Below, piece after piece: positions 24,952 to 35,948 of a stretch of DNA of 64,000 nucleotides. Source of the DNA: Pseudomonas sp. BP8 (GTDB lineage Bacteria > Pseudomonadota > Gammaproteobacteria > Pseudomonadales > Pseudomonadaceae); the NCBI RefSeq assembly GCF_017875955.1, contig NZ_JAGINK010000001.1, positions 4,494,501 to 4,558,500 on the forward strand. Direction: 5' to 3'. Within the stretch, counting starts at the first letter, position 1. Every line of letters begins with the position of its first letter. A program made the position numbers and the translations under genes. The notes under the pieces are model-generated. The model was not told the DNA's origin and ran no database searches. It saw only the letters and a program-made list of their open reading frames with translations.

Positions 24952-26511
24952 ATGATCAGTGCCGCTGTCGAGCCACACGTAGAGTCATTCAAACCGGACA
25001 ACCGCGAGCCGCTCAAGCCGGACTTCGCCACGACAGCCAAGGCACCCGGCGCCCAGCGCCAGAACAACCCGAACAAGCGCAAAGTCCTCTTCGTGACGTC
25101 GGAAATCGCCGACCTGGTCAAGACCGGCGGCCTCGGCGATGTGTCGGCCGCCCTGCCCCGTGCCCTGGCTCACCTGCATGATGTGCGTGTGCTGATCCCC
25201 GGTTACCCGCAGGTGATCGACAGCGACAACCCGATCCATATCGTCGGTGAACTCGGCGGCCATGCAGCGCTGCCACCGTGCAAGCTGGGCCGTATGGACC
25301 TGGCAGACGGCCTGGTCATCTACGTGCTGATCTGCCCTGAACTGTATGAGCGCGAAGGCACCCCCTATGGCGCCAACAATGGTCGCGACTGGCCCGACAA
25401 CCATATCCGCTTCGCCCGCCTGGGCCTGGCCGCAGCCGAGATCGCCGCAGGCGAAGGCATGGCGCACTGGAAACCCGACCTGGTCCACGCCCATGACTGG
25501 CCCGCGGGCCTGGCCCCGGCCTACATGCACTGGCGCGGCCTGAGCACCCCGACCCTGTTCACCATTCACAACCTCGCCTACCAGGGCGTCTATAGCCGCG
25601 CCTGCAGCCCGGAGCTGGCCATTCCCGCGCACGCCATGCAGCAGGAAGGCATGGAGTTCTACGGCAAGCTGTCGTTCCTCAAGGCCGGGTTGGCCTACTC
25701 CAGTCACATCACCACCGTGAGCGCCACCTACGCCAAGGAGATCACTACCTCGGAATTTGGCTGTGGCCTGGATGGTTTCCTCGCCAGCAAGGCCCAGCAA
25801 GGCCTGCTCGGCGGCATCCCGAATGGCATCGACGAGAGCTGGGACTCGGCCACCGACAAGCACCTGCACCACAACTTCAGCATCAACGACTGGGACGGCA
25901 AGGCGCGCAACACCGAGCAAGTGCGCGAGCTGTTCGCGCTGGAGCCGTCCAGCGGGCCGCTGTTTGCCGTGGTCTCGCGGCTGGTCTACCAGAAGGGCCT
26001 CGACCTGACCCTGGGCGTTGCCGACTACATCGTCGAGCAAGGCGGCCAGATCGCGATCATCGGCCGCGGCGAGCCGGAAGAAGAGCAAGCCATGCGCGAG
26101 CTGGCCCTGCGTCACCCGGGCCGGATCGGCGTGCGCATCGGCTTCAACGAAACCGACGCCCGACGCATGTTCGCGGGCAGCGATTTCCTCCTCATGCCAT
26201 CGCGCTACGAGCCGTGCGGCCTCAGCCAGATGTACGCACAGCGCTTCGGCTCACTGCCGGTGGCGCGTAATACCGGCGGCCTGGCCGACACCATCGAGAA
26301 CGGCGTGACTGGCTTCCTGTTCGACGAATCCAGCGTAGAGAGCTACCGCGAAGCGCTCAGTCGGGCCTTCTATGTCTATGCCAAAAAGGACCTGCTGCAC
26401 GCCATGCGCTGCCTGTCCATGACCCAACCTTTCAACTGGTGCCAAGCGGTGGAACCCTACGCCCACCTCTACGAGGACTTGGTCAAACAGGTTCAGCTCG
26501 GCCACTACTGA
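24952..26511 (+). CDS. glgA: Glycogen synthase (GT5)
   Basis: A 519-residue GT5 glucosyltransferase that extends alpha-1,4-glucan from an NDP-glucose. KVLFVTSEIADLVKTGGLGDVSAALPRAL is the GT5 N-terminal signature with the KTGGLGD glycosyl-donor loop. VVSRLVYQKGLDL and PSRYEPCGLSQMYA..GSLPVARNTGGLADTI are the C-terminal Rossmann motifs. A 40-residue N-terminal extension precedes the KTGGL domain. MISAAVEPH at 24952 was chosen as start because of GGAGAG upstream. glgC is not in the window. It is the first gene of glgA-treZ-malQ-treY. Confidence 0.94.
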   Translation: MISAAVEPHVESFKPDNREPLKPDFATTAKAPGAQRQNNPNKRKVLFVTSEIADLVKTGGLGDVSAALPRALAHLHDVRVLIPGYPQVIDSDNPIHIVGELGGHAALPPCKLGRMDLADGLVIYVLICPELYEREGTPYGANNGRDWPDNHIRFARLGLAAAEIAAGEGMAHWKPDLVHAHDWPAGLAPAYMHWRGLSTPTLFTIHNLAYQGVYSRACSPELAIPAHAMQQEGMEFYGKLSFLKAGLAYSSHITTVSATYAKEITTSEFGCGLDGFLASKAQQGLLGGIPNGIDESWDSATDKHLHHNFSINDWDGKARNTEQVRELFALEPSSGPLFAVVSRLVYQKGLDLTLGVADYIVEQGGQIAIIGRGEPEEEQAMRELALRHPGRIGVRIGFNETDARRMFAGSDFLLMPSRYEPCGLSQMYAQRFGSLPVARNTGGLADTIENGVTGFLFDESSVESYREALSRAFYVYAKKDLLHAMRCLSMTQPFNWCQAVEPYAHLYEDLVKQVQLGHY

Positions 26512-26525
26512 TTGAGGAGTTGAAG

Positions 26526-28295
26526 ATGCACAGGCATGGCGCACACTTGCTGGACGCCACGTCGGCGCGCTTCGCCCTCTGGGCGCCGGATGCGCGCAGC
26601 GTGAGCTTGCAATTGGAACACCTACCCGACCTCGAACTGCTGCCTGACGGCGACGGCTGGTTTACCGCCGTCGCCCCGTGTCAGGCGGGCAGTCGCTACC
26701 GTTTCCGTATCAATGACGAATTCAGCGTTGCCGACCCGGCCTCGCGCTACCAGCCTGAAGGTGTGCACGGCCCCAGCCAGGTGGTCGACCTGTCGCGTTA
26801 TCCGTGGCTGCACCCATGGCAGGGTAGGCCCTGGCACGAGGCGGTGATCCAGGAGCTGCATGTCGGTGTACTGGATGGCTATGCCGGCGTTGCCGGGCAG
26901 TTGGCGCGGCTGGCCGAACTGGGCGTCACGGCCATCGAGCTGATGCCACTCGGGCAGTTTCCGGGTGAACGCAACTGGGGCTATGACGGCGTGCTGCCGT
27001 TTGCCCCGCAGTTTACCTATGGCAGCCCGCAGCAGCTGTGTGCATTGATCGACCAGGCGCATGGCCACGGGCTGATGGTGATGGTCGACGTGGTCTACAA
27101 CCACTTCGGCCCTGACGGCAATTTCCTCCATCAGTATGCCAGCCCGTTTTTCCGCGAAGACCGCCAGACCCCATGGGGGGCAGCGATTGATTTTCGCCGG
27201 CCCGAGGTGCGTGAGTACTTCATCCAGAACGCCTTGATGTGGCTGTGCGACTACCGCTGCGATGGGCTGCGGCTGGATGCAGTGCACGCCATCGACCAGC
27301 CTGACTTTTTGCTGGAGTTGGCGCAGAGGGTGCGCAAAGCCGTTACTGTGGGCCCGCGCTTGCCCCGCGAAGAGTCCAACCGGCAGATCTGGCTGGTTCT
27401 GGAAAACGAACACAACCAGGCCAGCCTCCTTGAACAGGGCTTCGATGCCCAGTGGAACGACGACGGCCACAACGCCCTGCACGTTCTGCTCACCGGTGAA
27501 ACCGAAGGCTATTACCAAGACTACAAAGACCGCCCGATCGAGCAACTAGCACGCTGCCTGGGCGAGGGTTTCGTCTTCCAGGGCGAACCCGACCGGCACG
27601 GCCAGCCGCGCGGCGAACCCAGCGGCCATCTGCCGCCAAGTGCCTTCGTGCTGTTCTTGCAGAACCACGACCAGATCGGCAACCGCGCCCTCGGCGAGCG
27701 CCTCAGCCGACTCTGCTCGCCGCAAGCGTTGCGCGCCGCCACCGGCCTGTTGCTGCTGTCGCCGATGATCCCGCTGCTGTTCATGGGTGACGATGACGGC
27801 AGCTGCAAGCCGTTCCTGTTTTTCACCGACTTCCATGACGAGTTGGCCGACGCCGTGCGTGAAGGCCGGCGCGGCGAGTTCGCCCACTTCGCCGCCTTCG
27901 CCGACCCCGAGCAGCGCGCACAGATCCCCGACCCCAACGCTGCCGCAACCTTCGATGCCTCGCGCCCCTGCCGCCAGGAGGTACTGGCCGGCTGGCACGG
28001 CCTCTATCAGCAACTGCTCGAACTGCGCCGGCGGCATGTCGTGCCGCACCTGCCGGGGAGCCGTGCGCTCGGCGCGCAGGTGCTGGGCGACAAGGCCCTC
28101 AGCGCACGCTGGCGACTGGGCAATGGCAGTGAGCTGCGCATCGACCTCAACCTCGGCGCCGATGCCCAGCCCGTGAAACTGCCACCGGCCTCCTACCGCC
28201 TGTTCGACAGCAGCGACAACGCCCATACCGACGCCACCCTGGCCGCGCACACCTGCGTGGTCAGCCTGCTTCCCCCTGGCCAGGAGCCTACATGA
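26526..28295 (+). CDS. treZ: Malto-oligosyltrehalose trehalohydrolase
   Basis: A 589-residue GH13_10 enzyme that releases trehalose from maltooligosyltrehalose made by TreY. It has an N-terminal beta-sandwich (FALWAPDARSVSLQLE) and the catalytic barrel. The nucleophile is in GLRLDAVHAIDQ and the acid in WLVLENEHNQ; QNHDQIGNRALGERLS is the third carboxylate motif. The start has GAGGAG 10 nt upstream, 15 nt after glgA. Between the nucleophile and acid strands, about ten residues (VGPRLPREES) are encoded by a REP-like sequence (27345-27377). The end overlaps malQ by 4 nt. Confidence 0.95.
   Translation: MHRHGAHLLDATSARFALWAPDARSVSLQLEHLPDLELLPDGDGWFTAVAPCQAGSRYRFRINDEFSVADPASRYQPEGVHGPSQVVDLSRYPWLHPWQGRPWHEAVIQELHVGVLDGYAGVAGQLARLAELGVTAIELMPLGQFPGERNWGYDGVLPFAPQFTYGSPQQLCALIDQAHGHGLMVMVDVVYNHFGPDGNFLHQYASPFFREDRQTPWGAAIDFRRPEVREYFIQNALMWLCDYRCDGLRLDAVHAIDQPDFLLELAQRVRKAVTVGPRLPREESNRQIWLVLENEHNQASLLEQGFDAQWNDDGHNALHVLLTGETEGYYQDYKDRPIEQLARCLGEGFVFQGEPDRHGQPRGEPSGHLPPSAFVLFLQNHDQIGNRALGERLSRLCSPQALRAATGLLLLSPMIPLLFMGDDDGSCKPFLFFTDFHDELADAVREGRRGEFAHFAAFADPEQRAQIPDPNAAATFDASRPCRQEVLAGWHGLYQQLLELRRRHVVPHLPGSRALGAQVLGDKALSARWRLGNGSELRIDLNLGADAQPVKLPPASYRLFDSSDNAHTDATLAAHTCVVSLLPPGQEPT
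27345..27377 (+). repeat. REP-like sequence inside the treZ reading frame
   Basis: 27 of 33 bases agree with the right arm of the GGAGCGGGCTTGCCCCGCG family REP, including a 17-base exact run (GCTTGCCCCGCGAAGAG). It is translated in frame as TVGPRLPREES. The same peptide style (VGAGLPREEA) arises whenever the REP is read in this frame elsewhere in the window, for example at 63036-63069. It lies in the segment between the two catalytic strands of TreZ. Confidence 0.6.
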
Positions 28296-30361
28296 GCGAA
28301 ACGCCTCTGCACCGTCTGGCCGCCCGTGCCGGCTTGGCCCGAGACTGGATCGACGCCAACAATCGCCCGCAGCAGGTCAGTGATCAAGTACTGCGCAACG
28401 TGCTTGCCGGCCTTGGCCATCCGGCCGACGACGACGCCGCCATCAGCGCCTGCCTGCAGGCGCTCGAGGAGGTCGAAGACAGCGAGCACCTGCCACCGCT
28501 GCTGACCGTCGACATCGAGCAACCGCTGGACCTCGCACGCTACTTTGCTGCCGGCAGCCCGGTCTGCTGTGAGCTGGAAAACGGCGACCCGCTGGAACTG
28601 ACCCTGGATGACCAGGCGTGCCTGCCTGGCAAGCTGCCGCTGGGTTACCACCAACTGGACATCGACGGGCGCAGCTTCTGCGTTGCCGTCGCCCCGTTAC
28701 GCTGCCATGCCCTGGAAGATGCCGTCGAGGAGCCACCGGCGCGCTGCTGGGGCCTGTCGGCGCAGCTGTACAGCCTGCGCCGACCCGGCGACGGTGGCTA
28801 TGGCGACTGCCTGGCCCTCGAGCAACTGGCGCGCAGTGCCGCCGAACGCGGCGCCGATGCCTTGGCGATCAGCCCGATCCACGCCCTGTCTGCCGCCGAC
28901 CAGCGTCACTACAGCCCTTACTCGCCCTCCAGCCGTCTGCTGCTCAACAGCCTCTATGCCAGCCCCGCCGCTGTGCTTGGTGAACGTGCAGTGCGTCTGG
29001 CGATCGAGACCTGCGAACTGCAACCGACCCTCGATGAGCTCGAGCAGCAAGCTCTGGTCGACTGGCCACGCGCCGCCGACGCCCGACAACGTCTGCTCAA
29101 GGCCCTGTACAAAGACTTCAGCCAGGGCAACCACCCGCTGCGCGATGACTTCGACAGTTTCCGCATGGCCGGCGGCCAGGCCCTGGAGCACCACTGCCGC
29201 TTTGAGGTGCTGCAGTACGAAGCCATGCAGCGCGGCCTCGGTGCCGACTGGCGCAACTGGCCGGAAGCCTGGCACGACCCCTATCATCCCGAGGTAGAAG
29301 CCTTTGCCGTCGAGCACCCCTCGTGGGTGGAATATCACGCCTTCTGCCAATGGCTGACCGAACGCAGCCTGCAACGCGCCCAGGAAGCGGCGCGCGGCAA
29401 CGGCATGGCGGTGGGCCTGATCGCTGACTTGGCAGTGGGTGCCGATGGCGCCGGCAGCCAGGCCTGGAGCCGCCAGGATGAGCTGTTGTCGACGCTCACG
29501 GTGGGCGCCCCGCCCGATATTCTCAACCGCTCCGGACAAGACTGGGGCATCAGTGCGTTTTCGCCCGAAGGCCTCAAGCGCAACGGCTACCGCGCCTTTA
29601 TCGAGATGCTGCGGGCTAACCTGGCGCACGCCGGCGGCCTGCGTATCGACCATGTGATGGGCCTGCGCCGGCTGTGGCTGATCCCGCGCGGAGCCAAGCC
29701 CAGCGAGGGCGCCTACCTGTACTACCCGCTGGATGACCTGCTGCGCCTGTTGGCGCTGGAGTCGGTGCGCCACCAGGCAGTGATTCTCGGCGAAGACCTC
29801 GGCACGGTGCCTGAAGGGTTGCGCGAGGTGCTCGCCGACAAGGCCGTGCTGGGCATGCGCGTGCTGCCCTTCGAGCAGCATTCGACCGGCCATTTCAAGC
29901 ACATCCTCGACTGGCCGGACCACGCCCTGGCCACCACCGGCACCCACGACCTGGCGCCGCTGGCCGGCTGGCTGGAGAGCCGCGACATCGACTGGAGCCA
30001 CCGCCTGCACCTGCTCGATGCGCCTGCCGAGCTGCAGTGGCGGCAAGACCGGCAAAAGGAACGCGAGGGCCTGCGGCGGACACTGGAGTCCAGCTACGGC
30101 ACCCTCAGCGATGACGAGCAGGTGATCGACGCCGCGATCCGCTTCGTCGGCCATACTCGCGCACCGTTGGTATTGATCCCGCTGGAAGACCTGCTCGGCC
30201 TCGACGAGCAGCCCAACCTGCCCGGTACTACCGAGGGCCATCCCAACTGGCGTCGGCGCTTTGCCTTGCCAGTGCGCGACCTGCTCGACGACGACGATGC
30301 TGCACGGCGCCTGGAGCTGCTCGCCCAGGCCCGCGAACAAGCCTGGGAGCGTGACCGATGA
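28292..30361 (+). CDS. malQ: 4-alpha-glucanotransferase (amylomaltase, GH77)
   Basis: A 689-residue disproportionating enzyme transferring maltosyl/oligosaccharide units between alpha-1,4-glucans. GH77 signatures are SPIHALSAADQRHYSPYSPSSRLLLN (N-terminal substrate region), GLRIDHVMGLRRLWLIPRG (nucleophile Asp), AVILGEDLGTVPEGLR (acid/base Glu) and TTGTHDLAPLAGW. The N-terminal ~130 residues are an extra beta-rich domain as in long bacterial MalQ. Both ends overlap neighbours by 4 nt (ATGA), so treZ, malQ and treY are tightly co-translated. It likely recycles the short glucans left by TreY/TreZ and GlgX. Confidence 0.95.
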   Translation: MSETPLHRLAARAGLARDWIDANNRPQQVSDQVLRNVLAGLGHPADDDAAISACLQALEEVEDSEHLPPLLTVDIEQPLDLARYFAAGSPVCCELENGDPLELTLDDQACLPGKLPLGYHQLDIDGRSFCVAVAPLRCHALEDAVEEPPARCWGLSAQLYSLRRPGDGGYGDCLALEQLARSAAERGADALAISPIHALSAADQRHYSPYSPSSRLLLNSLYASPAAVLGERAVRLAIETCELQPTLDELEQQALVDWPRAADARQRLLKALYKDFSQGNHPLRDDFDSFRMAGGQALEHHCRFEVLQYEAMQRGLGADWRNWPEAWHDPYHPEVEAFAVEHPSWVEYHAFCQWLTERSLQRAQEAARGNGMAVGLIADLAVGADGAGSQAWSRQDELLSTLTVGAPPDILNRSGQDWGISAFSPEGLKRNGYRAFIEMLRANLAHAGGLRIDHVMGLRRLWLIPRGAKPSEGAYLYYPLDDLLRLLALESVRHQAVILGEDLGTVPEGLREVLADKAVLGMRVLPFEQHSTGHFKHILDWPDHALATTGTHDLAPLAGWLESRDIDWSHRLHLLDAPAELQWRQDRQKEREGLRRTLESSYGTLSDDEQVIDAAIRFVGHTRAPLVLIPLEDLLGLDEQPNLPGTTEGHPNWRRRFALPVRDLLDDDDAARRLELLAQAREQAWERDR

Positions 30362-33132
30362 AGCCCTTGACCGCCACCGTGCGGCTGCAATTCCACAGCG
30401 ATTTCACCCTTGATGATGCGCTGCCACTGGTGCCCTATTTTGCCCGGCTGGGCGTCAGCCACGTCTACGCTTCGCCGGTGCTCAAGGCCCGCGCCGGCTC
30501 ACGTCATGGCTACGATGTGGTCGACCCGACCCGGGTCAACCCGGAGCTGGGCGGCGAAGCGGCACTCGAGCGCCTGGTAGCTGCCCTGCGCCAGCACGGC
30601 ATGGGGCTGATCCTCGACACCGTGTCCAACCACATGGCCGTCGGCGGCGCCGATAATCCGTGGTGGCAGAGCCTGCTGGCCTGGGGGCGGCGCAGCCCTT
30701 ATGCGGAGTTTTTCGACATCCAGTGGCACTCCGCCGACCCGTTGCTGGCCGGGCAACTGTTGCTGCCGTTCCTGGGCAGCGACTACGGGGCAGCCTTGCA
30801 GAACGGCGAGCTGCCGCTGACGTTCGATGGCGAAGCCGGGGTGCTCGAAGTCGCCCACTACGAGCACCGCTTCCCGATCTGCCCGCTCGACTACCCGCGC
30901 ATTCTCGGCCACAGCCAGCACCCGCAATTGCGCGCCCTGGCCCAGCAGTTCAACAGCCTGCACGCAGCGGCCGACCCGCTCAACGACGCCCTGCCCCTGC
31001 ATGCCGAACTGGCGCGTACGGTTCATGCCGGAGCCAGCCTGGATGACGCTCTGGCCGCCTTCGACAGCCGCAGCGCGGCGGGCTTCGAGCGCCTGCATCA
31101 ACTGCTCGAACGCCAGACCTATCGACTGGCCAGCTGGCGCACGGCCGCCGACGACATCAACTGGCGGCGCTTCTTCGACATCAACGAGCTGGGCGGCCTG
31201 CGCGTCGAGCGTGCGGTGGTGTTCGAGGCGACCCACGCCAAGCTGTTCGAGCTGATCGAACGCGGCCTGGTCGATGGCCTGCGCATCGACCATATCGACG
31301 GCCTGGCCGACCCACGTGGCTACTGCCGCAAGTTGCGCCGGCGCGTCGACAGCCTGCAGGCCCGGCGGCCGCTGGAGGCTGCGGTGGAGCACTTCCCGAT
31401 CTACGTGGAGAAGATTCTCGGCGTCGATGAGCACCTGCATCAGGACTGGCTGACTGACGGCACCACCGGTTACGAGTTCATGAACCAGGTCTCGCTGCTG
31501 CAGCACGATCCGGCCGGCGAAGCGCCGCTTAGCGAACTGTGGAGTAGCGTCAGCGAACGCCCTGATTACGCGCAGGAGATCCGTCAGGCGCGCCATCTGG
31601 TGCTCAACGCGAGCCTTGCCGGCGACTGCGAATCGGTGGCCCAGGCCCTGCTGCAGGTGGCCCGCGACGACCTGATGACCCGCGACCTGACCCTCGGCGC
31701 AATCCGCCGCGCGCTGCAGGCGCTCGTCGAGCACTACCCGGTTTACCGCACCTATATCAATGCCCTCGGCCGCCCGGCCGAAGACGAACGGTTCTTCCAG
31801 CAGGCACTGCTCGGCGCACGGGCAAGCTTGAGCGAAGCCGACTGGCCGCTGCTCGATCAGCTCGAGCAATGGCTTGGCGGTGAGCCCTGGCGCCGGTTGC
31901 CACCCGGCCGGCCGCGCAAGCACCTGCGCCACGCCTGCGTGCGCTTCCAGCAACTGACCGCACCGAGCGCGGCCAAGGCCGTCGAAGACACCGCCTTCTA
32001 TCGCTCAGCCCGGCTGCTGTCGCGCAACGACGTCGGCTTTGAGGCCGAACGCTTCAGTGCCCCGCCGCAGGCGTTTCATGACGAGGCGCAGCGGCGCCTG
32101 CGCGACTTCCCCGACAACCTCCTGGCCACCGCCACCCACGACCACAAGCGCGGCGAAGATTGCCGTGCCCGCTTGGCCGTGCTGAGTGAGCGCGGGCCCT
32201 GGTTTGCCAGCCGCGTCGAGCACTGGCGCGAGCTTGCCGCACCGCTGCGCGAGGCCCTCGACGACGGCCCGGCGCCGAGCCCCGGCGATGAACTGATGCT
32301 GTTGCAGACGCTGCTTGGCAGCTGGCCGTTGGCGCTAGAGCCGGACGATCAGGCGGCGCTGCGTCAGTACGCCGAACGCATCCGCCAGTGGCAGCAGAAG
32401 GCCCTGCGCGAAGCCAAGCTGCGCAGCGCCTGGAGCGCGCCCAACGAGGCCTATGAACAGCGTGCAGCGGCCTATGTCGATGGTCTGTTGCTGGATCCCG
32501 AGAACCAGCAGCTGCGCAAGTCCGTGGCCGATGCCGCGCACCAGCTGGCCTGCCCCGGTGCGCTCAACGGGCTGGTGCAATGCCTGCTGCGGATGACCTC
32601 GCCAGGCGTACCCGACCTGTACCAGGGCAACGAGTACTGGGACTTCAGCCTGGTCGATCCGGACAACCGGCGGCCGGTGGACTACGCTCTGAGGCGGACC
32701 AGCCTGGACGACAGCACGCCGCTGGCAACCTTGCTTGAACACTGGCGCGATGGGCGCATCAAGCAGGCCTTGATCGCCCAGGTGCTGGACTGCCGCCAGG
32801 CCTACCCGGACCTGTTCCGGCGTGGCGACTACCTGCCGCTGAACGTGCAGGGGCGGCATGCCGACAAGGTGCTGGCCTTTGCCCGCGCGGCCGAGGGCGA
32901 GCGCGCCATCGTGGTGGTGCCACGCCTGGCCAGCGCGTTGCTGGGAAGCGCTTCGATACCCTTGATCCCGGCACAGAACTGGGACGATACCCGGCTGATC
33001 GTGCCGTTTGCCTTGTCGTCTGCCAACTGGACTGGACTTTTTGCCGGGCGTGCGGTCAGCCCTTCTAGAGAGCTGCTGTTGAGCACCGTGCTGGCGGAGT
33101 CTCCGGTCAATCTGTTGATACAACAATCTTGA
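30358..33132 (+). CDS. treY: Malto-oligosyltrehalose synthase
   Basis: A 924-residue GH13_26 enzyme that isomerises the reducing-end alpha-1,4 bond of maltodextrin to alpha,alpha-1,1, giving the substrate of TreZ. The family opening is TATVRLQFHSDFTLDDALPLVPYFARLGVSHVYASPVLKARAGS-RHGYDVVDP. The nucleophile region is GLRIDHIDGLADPRGY, the acid PIYVEKILG, and the late ATHDHKRGEDCRARLAVLSE and GVPDLYQGNEYWDFSLVDPDNRRPVDY are typical. Length is normal for the family, which has long insertions. It overlaps malQ by 4 nt and is followed at 18 nt by a DUF2934 gene. Confidence 0.95.
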   Translation: MKPLTATVRLQFHSDFTLDDALPLVPYFARLGVSHVYASPVLKARAGSRHGYDVVDPTRVNPELGGEAALERLVAALRQHGMGLILDTVSNHMAVGGADNPWWQSLLAWGRRSPYAEFFDIQWHSADPLLAGQLLLPFLGSDYGAALQNGELPLTFDGEAGVLEVAHYEHRFPICPLDYPRILGHSQHPQLRALAQQFNSLHAAADPLNDALPLHAELARTVHAGASLDDALAAFDSRSAAGFERLHQLLERQTYRLASWRTAADDINWRRFFDINELGGLRVERAVVFEATHAKLFELIERGLVDGLRIDHIDGLADPRGYCRKLRRRVDSLQARRPLEAAVEHFPIYVEKILGVDEHLHQDWLTDGTTGYEFMNQVSLLQHDPAGEAPLSELWSSVSERPDYAQEIRQARHLVLNASLAGDCESVAQALLQVARDDLMTRDLTLGAIRRALQALVEHYPVYRTYINALGRPAEDERFFQQALLGARASLSEADWPLLDQLEQWLGGEPWRRLPPGRPRKHLRHACVRFQQLTAPSAAKAVEDTAFYRSARLLSRNDVGFEAERFSAPPQAFHDEAQRRLRDFPDNLLATATHDHKRGEDCRARLAVLSERGPWFASRVEHWRELAAPLREALDDGPAPSPGDELMLLQTLLGSWPLALEPDDQAALRQYAERIRQWQQKALREAKLRSAWSAPNEAYEQRAAAYVDGLLLDPENQQLRKSVADAAHQLACPGALNGLVQCLLRMTSPGVPDLYQGNEYWDFSLVDPDNRRPVDYALRRTSLDDSTPLATLLEHWRDGRIKQALIAQVLDCRQAYPDLFRRGDYLPLNVQGRHADKVLAFARAAEGERAIVVVPRLASALLGSASIPLIPAQNWDDTRLIVPFALSSANWTGLFAGRAVSPSRELLLSTVLAESPVNLLIQQS

Positions 33133-33149
33133 GCATCAGGAGCGTCATG

Positions 33150-33431
33150 ATGAGTGTCGATGAAAAACGTATTCGCCAATTTGCCTATGACATCTGGGAG
33201 TCCGAAGGGAAACCTGAGGGGCAGGAAGATCGCCACTGGGCAATGGCCCGCAAGCTGGCCGAAGCCGAGGCTTTGGCGCCCAAGGTAGCGCCGCGCAAGA
33301 AGGCCGCGGCCAAGCCCAAGGCTGATGCCCCGGCCAAGCCTGCGGCGCAACCGAAAAAGGCTGCGGCGGCGGCTGATAAGCCGGCGCCGGCGAAGAAGCC
33401 TCGGGCGGTCAAGAAGCCTGCTGCTGGCTGA
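33150..33431 (+). CDS. DUF2934 domain protein with Lys/Ala/Pro-rich tail
   Basis: A 93-residue protein. The first ~40 residues fit DUF2934 (EKRIRQFAYDIWESEGKPEGQEDRHWAMARKL), a helix of unknown function often found in trehalose/glucan operons. The rest is a low-complexity, strongly basic tail of A, K and P (KPKADAPAKPAAQPKKAAAA) resembling histone H1-like tails, suggesting nucleic-acid or polyanion contact. Two adjacent ATGs (33147, 33150) exist; the second is 7 nt from AGGAG and was preferred. It is at the end of the glgA-treZ-malQ-treY unit. Confidence 0.8.
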   Translation: MSVDEKRIRQFAYDIWESEGKPEGQEDRHWAMARKLAEAEALAPKVAPRKKAAAKPKADAPAKPAAQPKKAAAAADKPAPAKKPRAVKKPAAG

Positions 33432-33452
33432 GCATTTTTGGTTGGCTGTTCT

Positions 33453-33553
33453 GGCCTCTTCGCGGGGCAAGCCCGCTCCTACAGGTTCTGTGTACGCCGC
33501 TGACCCTGTAGGAGCGGCTGTGCGGCGATCCGACTTGCCCCGCGAAGAGGCCG
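33453..33553. repeat. Inverted REP pair with an interrupted right arm
   Basis: The left arm is a standard GGGGCAAGCCCGCTCC-family REP. In the right arm, GGAGCGG and CTTGCCCCGCG are separated by about 16 extra bases (CTGTGCGGCGATCCGA), so the hairpin contains a bulge. It sits between the DUF2934 gene and glgX. Confidence 0.8.
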
Positions 33554-33619
33554 GACCAGCCACCCCGAATTACCCGCTCAACCCGCAAACACCCCTTCCC
33601 CTGGCCATCGAGGACTGCC

Positions 33620-35773
<2,154 letters not shown>

Positions 35774-35775
35774 GC

Positions 35776-35850
35776 CTGGATAAGAGCCAGCCCTTCAAGA
35801 TCTTTGCGTTACCTCCAGATTTTCTCATGGAGGCCAGCAATACCGGGGGC
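35776..35850 (-). repeat. REP-associated tail, inverted copy of 8553-8625
   Basis: Read on the minus strand, the segment GGCCTCCATGA..AAATC..GAGGTAACGCAAAGATCTTGAAGGGCTG closely follows the plus-strand sequence after the REP pair at 8464-8544 (about 50 of 60 bases by eye). It directly abuts the REP pair at 35860, so the tail is part of a larger composite repeat. Confidence 0.6.
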
Positions 35851-35859
35851 GCTGCGCGC

Positions 35860-35948
35860 CCCTTTCGCGACACAAGGCCGCTCCCACAGGTACTGCGCAC
35901 GCCTCAACTGCGCAGTACCTGTGGGAGCGGCCTTGTGTCGCGAAAGGG
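35860..35948. repeat. Perfect 40-bp inverted repeat built on a TTTCGCGACAC-family REP
   Basis: Left arm 35860-35899, loop 35900-35908, right arm 35909-35948. The arms match at all 40 positions, continuing beyond the REP consensus into GGTACTGCGCA/TGCGCAGTACC. It is flanked on the left by GGGGGCGCTGCGCGCCCC and on the right by GGGCTGC-AAA-GCAGCCC (35946-35962). It follows the glgX stop and would act as a very stable 3' hairpin. Confidence 0.9.

Noticed and set aside
33034..33075. GLFAGRAVSPSRE near the end of TreY resembles the peptide produced when REP elements are translated (GLFAGQARSYR)
   Set aside because: The nucleotides do not match the REP beyond short stretches, and TreY proteins normally carry a W..L..GR motif at this place, so this is native TreY sequence, unlike the case in treZ.
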